From contig JALVBA010000010.1 of assembly GCA_027010905.1 (NCBI GenBank), positions 1 to 14,919 on the forward strand: DNA of 14,919 nucleotides, in the 5' to 3' direction. The notes below the pieces were generated by a model. That model saw only the letters and a program-made list of their open reading frames with translations, was not told the origin of the DNA and searched no databases. This document shows, one piece after another, positions 1 through 6,381 of this stretch (position 1 is its first letter; every line of letters starts with the position of its first letter). This DNA is from Marinilabiliaceae bacterium (lineage in GTDB: Bacteria; Bacteroidota; Bacteroidia; Bacteroidales; Marinilabiliaceae). The position numbers and the translations under genes were made by a program.

Positions 1-213
1 AGGAATTACAAATTATTAATGATTTTTTTCTTCATATTGGTTTTAAATATAATACCAATTGGTAATAGAGAATATTTTAGGCTGATTTTTTACAGTCTCT
101 ATATTGCCAACAAATCTTTTTTAGCCGATTTCCCTGAACAATATATTAGGGAAAGGAAAAATTTCTATTTCTTTGTAAAAAACAGAATGGATGAACAAGA
201 TTACTGTAAGTAA
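1..213 (+). CDS. Doubtful open frame, possible C-terminal end of an upstream protein
   Basis: The frame is open from the first base of the window and stops at 213, overlapping the next gene by 23 bases. If coding, it could be the last 70 residues of a larger protein or a 64-residue protein starting at position 19. It has a short hydrophobic stretch near the start (FFFILVLNIIP) and a charged, aromatic-rich tail. I recognise no family. The region is very AT-rich and the open frame may be chance. A 12-base palindrome (TACCAATTGGTA) lies inside it at 53-64. No other gene is visible in the first 190 bases. Confidence 0.2.
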   Translation, partial: RNYKLLMIFFFILVLNIIPIGNREYFRLIFYSLYIANKSFLADFPEQYIRERKNFYFFVKNRMDEQDYCK

Positions 214-856
214 AGCGATAAAAGGGTTACTACCAAATCTGACACTTGGTATAATGGAGGTCGATGTTACCACTCAACCTTCGAATAGTGAGGTTAAGAA
301 AATTATTAACAGCAGGGTTAGTGAAAAGGAAGAAGTACTTACACCTGAAAGTATCAGAGAGATGGATACCGTTAAGGCAAACAAAGATGCCTACCGAAAG
401 TTAGGCAAAGACCCTAATCGGTATCGCCCCGCCTCCGAGGCGTTACTGAGAAGAGTTGCCAATGGCAAAGGACTATATTTCATTAATAATGTTGTTGATA
501 TCCTCAACCTCACCTCTATCAATACCGGCTACTCAATTTGCGGTTACGATATTGATAAGATAAGTGGAGATATAGTTTTTGGGATAGGAGAGAAAGATGA
601 ACCATACGAAGGTATTGGCCGTGGTACATTGAACATTGAGCGACTGCCTGTTTTCAGAGATAGCATAGGAGCCTTCGGCACTCCAACAAGCGATTCGGTA
701 CGAACAATGGTTACAGAGAGTACTACACACTTTTTGATGATTATTATCGGATTTGGCAACAGTACCAATATTGAGAAAGCATTGGATGACACAGCAGAGC
801 TTTATCAGAAATATGCCAACAGTAAGAACATCGTTAAAAGTTTACTAAGTTTGTAG
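191..856 (+). CDS. B3/B4 tRNA-binding-like domain protein (COG3382 type)
   Basis: This 221-residue protein resembles stand-alone relatives of the B3/B4 domain of the phenylalanyl-tRNA synthetase beta chain. The best marker is YRKLGKDPNRYRPASEAL at residues 68-85, followed by a Gly-rich second half (GIGRGTLNIERLPVFRDSIGAFGTPTSDS, residues 141-169, where this family has a conserved Gly/Asp-rich segment). The length fits the stand-alone family. There is no signal peptide, so it should be cytoplasmic. The start at 191 is chosen because the protein aligns from MNKITVSK; the ATG at 187 is in another frame. The biological role of this family is not established; a tRNA-related or editing role is only inferred from the domain name. 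The next gene on the same strand starts 70 bases downstream and may be co-transcribed. Confidence 0.8.
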   Translation: MNKITVSKAIKGLLPNLTLGIMEVDVTTQPSNSEVKKIINSRVSEKEEVLTPESIREMDTVKANKDAYRKLGKDPNRYRPASEALLRRVANGKGLYFINNVVDILNLTSINTGYSICGYDIDKISGDIVFGIGEKDEPYEGIGRGTLNIERLPVFRDSIGAFGTPTSDSVRTMVTESTTHFLMIIIGFGNSTNIEKALDDTAELYQKYANSKNIVKSLLSL

Positions 857-864
857 TGGGGCAA

Positions 865-901
865 CGGGTTCACAAACAAGAAACTTGAAACAAGAAACCC
901 G
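865..901. repeat. GAAAC-rich oligomer repeat with nested inverted repeats
   Basis: The 70-base spacer between the B3/B4 gene and the WalJ-like gene contains two copies of CAAGAAAC (876-883 and 891-898) and related GAAAC/TGAAAC units. CGGGTT (865-870) is complementary to AACCCG (896-901), and CAAG/CTTG sit inside it. Similar low-complexity oligomers occur in other spacers of this window. It could be a small intergenic repeat with no function, or a weak RNA hairpin. Confidence 0.5.
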
Positions 902-926
902 AAACACATAAACACACAAAAAAGAG

Positions 927-1685
927 ATGATTCAGATATGTGCAATAGCATCGGGCAGTAATGGCAACTGCTACTACATAGGCAACAACAGTGATGCTGT
1001 GCTTGTTGATGCGGGGATAAGCAGAAGACAGATTATAAAACGTATGAAACTGATGAAGCTTGACATCAGGAAAGTTAAGGCTGCTTTTATTACACACGAG
1101 CATGCGGATCACATGCGGGGTGTAAGAGTTCTCTCCGACCAGCACTCAATTCCAATATATTTTACCAAACCCACCTTTAAAAGGGCAAGACCGGCCGACA
1201 GACCGAAAAATGTTGAATTCTTCTCTCCCGGCGACTCTGTGCAGATAGGAGAATTCACTATTCACTCATTTTCAAAAATTCATGATGCGATTGACCCAGT
1301 TAGTTTTCGTGTAACAATAAATGGAAAAAACATTGGTATATTAACTGACATCGGGAAACCGTGCAACAACGTAAATGAGCATCTAGCAGGGTGTGATGTC
1401 GCTTTTCTGGAGACTAATTATGATGAAAACCTACTGTGGAACGGGCCATACCCATACCATCTAAAAACAAGGGTAGCCTCTGATGTTGGCCACCTCTCAA
1501 ACAGGCAAGCAGCTGAGCTGGTAGCAAATATCGACAGTTCAAAGCTGAAGCATATCTTTCTCTCTCACATCTCAGCCGACAATAACCGTATCGACTTTGC
1601 AATGGAAGCATTTAACGGACTGAAAAAGGAGATTAATATTATACCCACATCAAGATACGAGGCATCTGTAGTTCTGGAAATTTGA
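927..1685 (+). CDS. MBL-fold metallo-hydrolase, WalJ/YycJ-like
   Basis: This 252-residue cytoplasmic protein has the metallo-beta-lactamase fold of the YycJ/WalJ branch (COG1235). Visible marks are ASGSNGNCYYI near the N-terminus, the metal-binding motif HEHADH at residues 57-62, HDAIDP at 119-124, TDIG around 140-143, GHLSN at 188-192 and a late His in LSHISADNN at 214. All expected metal ligands appear present, so it should be an active di-metal hydrolase. In Firmicutes the homologue is linked to the WalRK cell-wall regulon and proposed to act on DNA; that does not transfer automatically to Bacteroidota, where it is a widespread single gene. The start at 927 follows an A-rich stretch ending AAAAGAG. 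It lies 70 bases after the B3/B4 gene and faces the DUF4097 gene convergently. Confidence 0.88.
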   Translation: MIQICAIASGSNGNCYYIGNNSDAVLVDAGISRRQIIKRMKLMKLDIRKVKAAFITHEHADHMRGVRVLSDQHSIPIYFTKPTFKRARPADRPKNVEFFSPGDSVQIGEFTIHSFSKIHDAIDPVSFRVTINGKNIGILTDIGKPCNNVNEHLAGCDVAFLETNYDENLLWNGPYPYHLKTRVASDVGHLSNRQAAELVANIDSSKLKHIFLSHISADNNRIDFAMEAFNGLKKEINIIPTSRYEASVVLEI

Positions 1686-1697
1686 GAAGTTTTAGAA

Positions 1698-1730
1698 CTA
1701 ATGAATTAAACTTTAATTTAATTCAATTAG
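1698..1730. terminator. AT-rich stem between convergent genes
   Basis: CTAATGAATTAAA (1698-1710) pairs with TTTAATTCAATTAG (1717-1730) to give a 13-base-pair stem with one bulged base and a six-base loop. It lies between two convergent genes and overlaps the stop codon of the minus-strand one, so it could end both transcripts. It has few GC pairs and no long U-tract, so its strength is uncertain. Confidence 0.4.
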
Positions 1731-2758
1731 TAGTACGACTGTGCCCCGGTAGTACTACTACTCTGAACCAAAATATCTCCATCTCCAATATTGAGCTTTT
1801 TCTTTTTCGATTTACCCAAAGCAAAAATAAAAGCCTTCTCCGAAACCAATTGGTATTTGAGTAATCCTTTAGACATATCGAATTTTATCTTAATTTTTCC
1901 TTCGGTACTGGTAAATCTTGAGTTACCTGACAAATTAATCCTTGTACCCGATTGGTTTCCTTTAGTAGTCTTTACATCTAGCACCCCTGTTGTCTGAAAT
2001 AGCTGTACATCGCCTGATGAATCCTGTATCTTTATTGCTCCCTCTGATACAGAAATCTTTATTGAACCTGACATTGACTTCGCCAGAATATCTCCTTTAA
2101 TTTTGTCCATCTCCTGCTTACCTGAGGTACTGGCAGTTTTCACATCTCCTGTAATGTTGTTTAGCCGTAAAATCCCCGAAGATGAAGATGAGATAACATC
2201 GCCTCTAACCCTATAGATAGACAGATTGGATGATTTAGTCTTTACATTCGCACTCCCAACCACCTCGTCAATATAAATGTTTCCTGTTGTTGATGACAAA
2301 ACAAGGTTGCCAGAGCATTTATTGACATTAATTTTCCCCGATTTGGTAACGATGTTTATAATTTTGGCATCCACCTCATTTATTGTACAATATCCTGAAC
2401 TGTTTTCAACAACAAGCTCTATCGAATCGGGAACAGCAAACACTAACTCGCCGGTATGGGAGCTCCACGACTCCTTGGGGTAATTAACTATTACCTCCAA
2501 TACATCATTCGTAATCTTTGTTTCAACAGAGTAGCCTTCAGGTTTGGTTGATTTCAACAGAGCCCGCATCCTGACGCTCTTATCATTTGACTTCTCAACA
2601 AAAACTTTACTGTAGTATCCTTTAATTCTAATTGTAGAGATATTATTAAAGGTGATATCTTTCTCAAATGCAACCGATAATTCGTCAGCTTTTGTTGACC
2701 ATACAAGAGTTGTTAGAAAAAGAACTAACACAAAATAACGAATAGGGTAAAAACTCAT
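1727..2758 (-). CDS. Secreted DUF4097-type beta-strand repeat protein
   Basis: This 343-residue protein starts with a likely Sec signal peptide (FVLVLFLTTLVWSTKADE, cleavage around residue 24). From about residue 118 to 285 it is built of short repeats of roughly 20 residues that contain SSG, TTG or KSG turns followed by alternating hydrophobic residues (for example KSGKINV, TTGNIYI, SSGILRL, MSGSIKI, SSGDVQL). This pattern is typical of DUF4097/adhesin-like right-handed beta-solenoids. It should be exported to the periplasm or cell surface. Exact function is not known; in Bacteroidota such genes are often found near envelope stress genes, but no sigma/anti-sigma gene is present here. The ATG at 2758 places the signal peptide at the N-terminus. 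A terminator at 2852-2888 separates it from the upstream TPR gene, so it needs its own promoter in 2759-2851, which I cannot place confidently. Confidence 0.8.
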   Translation of the reverse strand: MSFYPIRYFVLVLFLTTLVWSTKADELSVAFEKDITFNNISTIRIKGYYSKVFVEKSNDKSVRMRALLKSTKPEGYSVETKITNDVLEVIVNYPKESWSSHTGELVFAVPDSIELVVENSSGYCTINEVDAKIINIVTKSGKINVNKCSGNLVLSSTTGNIYIDEVVGSANVKTKSSNLSIYRVRGDVISSSSSGILRLNNITGDVKTASTSGKQEMDKIKGDILAKSMSGSIKISVSEGAIKIQDSSGDVQLFQTTGVLDVKTTKGNQSGTRINLSGNSRFTSTEGKIKIKFDMSKGLLKYQLVSEKAFIFALGKSKKKKLNIGDGDILVQSSSTTGAQSYY

Positions 2759-2851
2759 AATAATAGATATTTTGTAAAAAAAAAGTAATTATCTCATTTC
2801 AATACGCAATACCTAGTAAGTTAGTTTCATTTAAACCCCACTTTTTATCAC

Positions 2852-2888
2852 AAAAAAAAGGTTGCCTCTGACAGACAACCTTTTTTTT
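2852..2888 (-). terminator. Rho-independent terminator of the TPR gene
   Basis: AAAAAAAAGGTTG (2852-2864) is a perfect complement of CAACCTTTTTTTT (2876-2888), with an 11-base loop. Read on the minus strand, the hairpin ends in a run of eight Us and lies 14 bases after the stop codon of the TPR gene. The A-run on the other side means it could also work on the plus strand. Confidence 0.85.
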
Positions 2889-2902
2889 AAAACTATTTGT
2901 AG

Positions 2903-3553
2903 TTATGATTTCGTACCACTTAAGCGGTCATTGATCTCAGCTAGTGTAGCTTTAGCACTTGCGTTATTAGGATCAATCTCAAGAACTTTCTCAAAGAATG
3001 GTTTTGCCTCTTCGAACTTTGCATTTGCCCTTGCAATGATACCATCATATTGTGTAGGCTCAGCTTTAGCAGCAGTGGCCAATATTCCACCTGCCTTATT
3101 ATAAGGACTTGCACCCTCTTTCAGGTAGTATGTTACCAGCATCTTTTTCATCGGACCTGCCGCCTTGCTTGTTTTATACTCATCTAAACCGGCAACAAGC
3201 ACCTTCTCCATATCATCTTCTTTACCCAAGCTATTTAGAGACTTTGCAATGTAATAAGTACAGTAATCAGGTTTATACCCCAGCTCCTTGGCCATTGTAT
3301 AATACTTCAATGCCTTCTCGTAATTCTTAATTTTTCTTGCAGAAGTTGCAGTGTTGTACACCATCTTAGTATCCATTTCAACACCCTCTTCCCAGCTTGC
3401 AATAGCTTTCTCAAACAGCTCAAGTGCTCCCTGGTAACTCTTCGTTCTCAATGCTTCGTTTCCTTCATTCTTCAGTTCTGCAGCAGTTTTATCTTGTGCA
3501 AATGCACCTGCCACCATAAATACCAAAAAGGATAAGGTCAGTAAATACTTCAT
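2903..3553 (-). CDS. Secreted tetratricopeptide repeat protein
   Basis: This 216-residue protein begins with a clear signal peptide (YLLTLSFLVFMVAGAFAQ, cleavage near residue 19). The mature part starts with a TPR-like pair of helices (ELKNEGNEALRTKSYQGALELFEKAI, residues 27-52) and continues with further helical repeats (KIKNYEKALKYYTMAKELG; EAKPFFEKVLEIDPNNASAKATLAEI near the C-terminus). TPR proteins are scaffolds that bind other proteins; the partner here is unknown. It is probably periplasmic. The start at 3553 fits the signal peptide and follows an A-rich stretch. It is followed by a strong terminator. About 200 bases of very AT-rich DNA separate it from the end of thrC upstream, so it probably has its own promoter; a TAAATTTTG element about 35-45 bases before the start is a weak candidate. 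Confidence 0.85.
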   Translation of the reverse strand: MKYLLTLSFLVFMVAGAFAQDKTAAELKNEGNEALRTKSYQGALELFEKAIASWEEGVEMDTKMVYNTATSARKIKNYEKALKYYTMAKELGYKPDYCTYYIAKSLNSLGKEDDMEKVLVAGLDEYKTSKAAGPMKKMLVTYYLKEGASPYNKAGGILATAAKAEPTQYDGIIARANAKFEEAKPFFEKVLEIDPNNASAKATLAEINDRLSGTKS

Positions 3554-3749
3554 AATTTTGTTGTTTTATTTTAATTAGTAAATCTTGTTTCAAAATTTAA
3601 ACGGCCGTAAAAATAGTTTTTTTTTGAATTAATAAAAAAATGTTTTACAAATCATTCATATACATATGTAAATATTTCACTCTTTTTACATCCAACACCA
3701 ACTACTTTCTATCAAAAACAGTACCAAAAAAAATAATTACACAAATATA

Positions 3750-5042
3750 TCACATCTGCAATAACATTTTTTTAAACTCATTAAAAGTTGAATCTATCTC
3801 TATTTTAATTTTTGATTTGGTCATAAACTTCTCCATTGCTACCGGCATCAACACCTCTTTCTCAATCTGCTCCTCCACAACTTCCGGAAACTTAGCGGGA
3901 TGAGCAGTTGCCAGAAACAGACCCTGCTCACTCTCTGATATTATCTCTTTTAGTGCTGTGTAGCCGCAGGCTCCATGGGGGTCGAGAATATAGCCGGACT
4001 GCTTGTATACCTCTTTGATGGTCTTTTTTATTCTGTCGTCATCCACAACAAACCCCGAGATACTCTCCTTTATAGTTTCAATATCCTTATCAAACATATC
4101 TAAAATACGCACAAAGTTACTTGGTTCACCTACATCCATGGCGTTGGCGATTGTTTGTACCGAAGCCTTAGGATTGTATTCTCCCGAATTTAAGTACTCA
4201 GGCACCACATCATTAATATTTGTAGCGGCAATAAACCGTTTTATCGGAAGACCCATTTTCTGCGAGATTAATCCGGCAGTTAGATTTCCGAAATTACCAC
4301 TTGGTACTGAAAACAGAATATCAGCTGATTTATCTTTAATTTGAGCCCAAGCATAAAAATAGTAGACTACCTGAGGCAGAAGTCTTGCAATATTTATTGA
4401 ATTAGCAGAAGTAAGAAACCGTTTTTTATTTAGCTCATCATCCAGAAAAGCCGACTTAACAAGCCTCTGGCAATCATCAAAATTACCGTCAACCTCAAGA
4501 GCTGTAATATTTCTGCCCAAAGTGGTAAATTGCCTCTCCTGCCTGTCGCTAACCATACCACGCGGATAGAGAATAAGTACCTTTATCCCCGGTACATTTA
4601 TAAAACCATTTGCAACTGCCCCTCCTGTATCACCCGATGTGGCAGCCAGAACATATACGTCTTGTTCAATATCCTTAACAAAAGTTGATAAAACTCTGGC
4701 AAGGAAACGTGCTCCAACATCTTTAAACGCAGAGGTTGGTCCATGAAACAGCTCCAATACCGAAATATTATCGTTAACGCCACGCAATGGGATGTCAAAA
4801 TTGAAAGCTTCACTAATGATATCTTTAAGCTTATCATCAGATAATACCGGAGTGAAGTATGGTTTTAACACCTCCATAGCAATCTCCTGCAATGACAGAT
4901 TACTTAGGTTATTTATGAAATATTGCGTCAGTACCGGAATTGTTTCAGGCATAAACAGCCCCTTGTCACTTGATAACCCTTTAATAACTGCCTCCTTAAT
5001 GTCTAACTCTGAATCTCTACTGTTTGTACTGTAAAATATCAT
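3750..5042 (-). CDS. thrC: Threonine synthase
   Basis: This enzyme converts O-phosphohomoserine and water into threonine and phosphate, the last step of threonine synthesis, using pyridoxal phosphate. The 430-residue length fits the long (E. coli/yeast-like) class. The PLP lysine is K107 in FHGPTSAFKDVGARF, and the cofactor phosphate-binding loop is ATSGDTGGAVA at 134-144. The N-terminus MIFYSTNSRD matches the usual start of this family. It is the third gene of the threonine operon, 78 bases after the ApgM-type gene, in a spacer made of short repeats. I see no convincing terminator in 3554-3749, so the end of the operon transcript is not defined. No truncation or missing catalytic residue is evident. 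Confidence 0.96.
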   Translation of the reverse strand: MIFYSTNSRDSELDIKEAVIKGLSSDKGLFMPETIPVLTQYFINNLSNLSLQEIAMEVLKPYFTPVLSDDKLKDIISEAFNFDIPLRGVNDNISVLELFHGPTSAFKDVGARFLARVLSTFVKDIEQDVYVLAATSGDTGGAVANGFINVPGIKVLILYPRGMVSDRQERQFTTLGRNITALEVDGNFDDCQRLVKSAFLDDELNKKRFLTSANSINIARLLPQVVYYFYAWAQIKDKSADILFSVPSGNFGNLTAGLISQKMGLPIKRFIAATNINDVVPEYLNSGEYNPKASVQTIANAMDVGEPSNFVRILDMFDKDIETIKESISGFVVDDDRIKKTIKEVYKQSGYILDPHGACGYTALKEIISESEQGLFLATAHPAKFPEVVEEQIEKEVLMPVAMEKFMTKSKIKIEIDSTFNEFKKMLLQM

Positions 5043-5056
5043 AACTCTTTTTTTTT

Positions 5057-5073
5057 CACGAATTACACGAATT
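5057..5073. repeat. CACGAATT direct repeat just upstream of thrC
   Basis: CACGAATT occurs at 5057-5064 and again at 5066-5073, a period of nine bases. It sits about 15 bases upstream of the thrC start on the minus strand, next to a T-run. It is AT-rich filler typical of spacers in this window; a regulatory role is not supported. Confidence 0.6.
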
Positions 5074-5082
5074 GATTAATTT

Positions 5083-5138
5083 CTATGTAACTCCATTTAA
5101 TAATGTAACAATTTAGCCATTTAACCCTGTAACAATTT
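5083..5138. repeat. Tandem TGTAACAATTT-type repeat between apgM and thrC
   Basis: TGTAACAATTT occurs at 5104-5114 and 5128-5138, a period of 24 bases, with CATTTAA between them. A third, degenerate unit (TGTAACTCCATTTAA) precedes them from about 5084. The last unit runs into the coding end of the ApgM-type gene, so its final residues (LLQG and the stop) are encoded by repeat sequence. This suggests that the repeat expanded or inserted at the gene end. Confidence 0.7.
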
Positions 5139-6323
5139 CATAAACTCCGTTCCGTAAATAGAGCCCAAGCCTCCCTTTTCCACAGAGTATTCGTTAAACT
5201 CTTTCACACCATCAGGCTTCTGCCCCGGTTTATAGATGGCAAAAGGCACAAGCGAGCGTGTGTGAGTCCGTTTCTCACAAGGCGTAGGATGATCAGGCAA
5301 GAAAGCAACGGATACAGGCTCACCGCTGTTAAGTGCATAATCCAGAACCCTAGCCACCACATACTTGTCAATATCTTCAATTGTTTTTATTTTGAGTTTT
5401 GCATTACCCTCATGTCCTGCCTCATCGGGAGCTTCGATATGCAGAAACAGGTAGTCGTGCTCTTTCATCGCTTCGATAGCTGCATCAGCCTTCCCTCTAT
5501 AATTGGTGTCGTACAAACCGGTTGCTCCCTCAACAAATATTGACTTCAACCCTGCAAATCGAGCTATACCATGAATCAAATCGACCGCTGAAATTACAGC
5601 CCCCGATTCTATTCCATACAACTCCTTTAGTGAAGGCATTGCCGGTTTGTGCCCCGGCGACCATGGCCACACCATATTGGCAACAGACTTACCCCTTCGG
5701 GCACGTTCGAGATTAACAGGATGATTCTCAAGAACCTCTTTTGACAAAGCCATTATTTTTTTAAGCAACTCTGATACAATAGTGGTATCACCCTCTTTGG
5801 GCAGGAAATTCTCAAACTGCTTACCGGGGATATCGTGAGGAGGAGTACAATAGAGTTTATCGTCTCTTACACCCTTTATCACCAATACATGCCTGTAACT
5901 AACTCCGGTATAGAACTGAATCTTCTCATCCCCTATCTTCTCGTTCAAACTATCAATCAGTTTCCCTGCCTCTTCAGTTGAAATATGACCAGCCGAATGG
6001 TTAACCAAGGTATCGCCATCTGTTGTAATCAGATTACACCGCATCACCAAATCCTCGTCAGCAACATCAATCCCCAAGGCCGCTGCCTCCAGCACACCCC
6101 TACCCTCGTAATACGTCTCAGCATCATATCCAATAATTGTCATATTGGCAACTTCACTTCCCGGTGGTAGTGAATCAGGCACACTCTGCAACAAACCTGT
6201 TGATGCCATGCTACACAGCCTGTCAATATTTGGGGTATTAGCCACCATCACCGGAGTTTTATCTCCTAACTCTTTTATCCGTTCATCTGCCAATCCATCG
6301 GCCAGTATTACGATCTTTTTCAT
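5121..6323 (-). CDS. ApgM-family enzyme; proposed homoserine kinase
   Basis: This 400-residue protein belongs to the archaeal-type cofactor-independent phosphoglycerate mutase family (alkaline phosphatase superfamily). Metal and catalytic marks are ADGLADE at residues 8-14, PPGSEVANMTIIGYD with the likely nucleophile Ser56, HIEAPDEAGHEG in the second half and LPDHPTP near the C-terminus. Annotation by family name would be phosphoglycerate mutase. However, a subgroup (TIGR02535) found next to threonine genes in organisms without ThrB is proposed to be homoserine kinase, and the gene lies exactly between thrA and thrC with no thrB present. I therefore infer that it supplies phosphohomoserine. 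The start is taken at 6323 (MKKIVILADG), the conserved N-terminus. An in-frame ATG at 6389 would add a Lys-Ala-rich tail encoded by a hexamer repeat and overlap the thrA stop. Confidence 0.85.
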   Translation of the reverse strand: MKKIVILADGLADERIKELGDKTPVMVANTPNIDRLCSMASTGLLQSVPDSLPPGSEVANMTIIGYDAETYYEGRGVLEAAALGIDVADEDLVMRCNLITTDGDTLVNHSAGHISTEEAGKLIDSLNEKIGDEKIQFYTGVSYRHVLVIKGVRDDKLYCTPPHDIPGKQFENFLPKEGDTTIVSELLKKIMALSKEVLENHPVNLERARRGKSVANMVWPWSPGHKPAMPSLKELYGIESGAVISAVDLIHGIARFAGLKSIFVEGATGLYDTNYRGKADAAIEAMKEHDYLFLHIEAPDEAGHEGNAKLKIKTIEDIDKYVVARVLDYALNSGEPVSVAFLPDHPTPCEKRTHTRSLVPFAIYKPGQKPDGVKEFNEYSVEKGGLGSIYGTEFMKLLQG

Positions 6324-6344
6324 GTCACACTTTTTACTTTCGCC

Positions 6345-6374
6345 TTTTGCTTTTGCTTTTGCTTTTGCTTTTTT
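6345..6374. repeat. TTTTGC hexanucleotide repeat between thrA and the ApgM-type gene
   Basis: Four perfect tandem copies of TTTTGC (6345-6368) followed by TTTTTT form most of the 58-base spacer. On the mRNA this reads AAAAGC repeats ending about 20 bases before the start codon. The repeat number would change spacing but not reading frame. It is an A-rich tract of the kind that favours translation starts in Bacteroidota, and a possible length-variable element. Confidence 0.75.
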
Positions 6375-6381
6375 ACCTACC

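Noticed and set aside
53..64. Palindrome TACCAATTGGTA as a possible operator
   Set aside because: A single 12-base palindrome in very AT-rich DNA, with no promoter element that it would clearly control.
3661..3670. Palindrome TACATATGTA downstream of thrC as a terminator or operator
   Set aside because: It has no loop and no GC pairs beyond two; it does not form a useful hairpin and lies in AT-rich filler.
4003..4344. 113-codon plus-strand open frame inside thrC
   Set aside because: Antisense shadow of a conserved enzyme; no start-region signal or family resemblance.
5083..5138. CRISPR-like array suggested by the 24-base period
   Set aside because: There are only two perfect copies plus one degenerate copy, repeats of 11 bases, no unique spacers and no cas genes.
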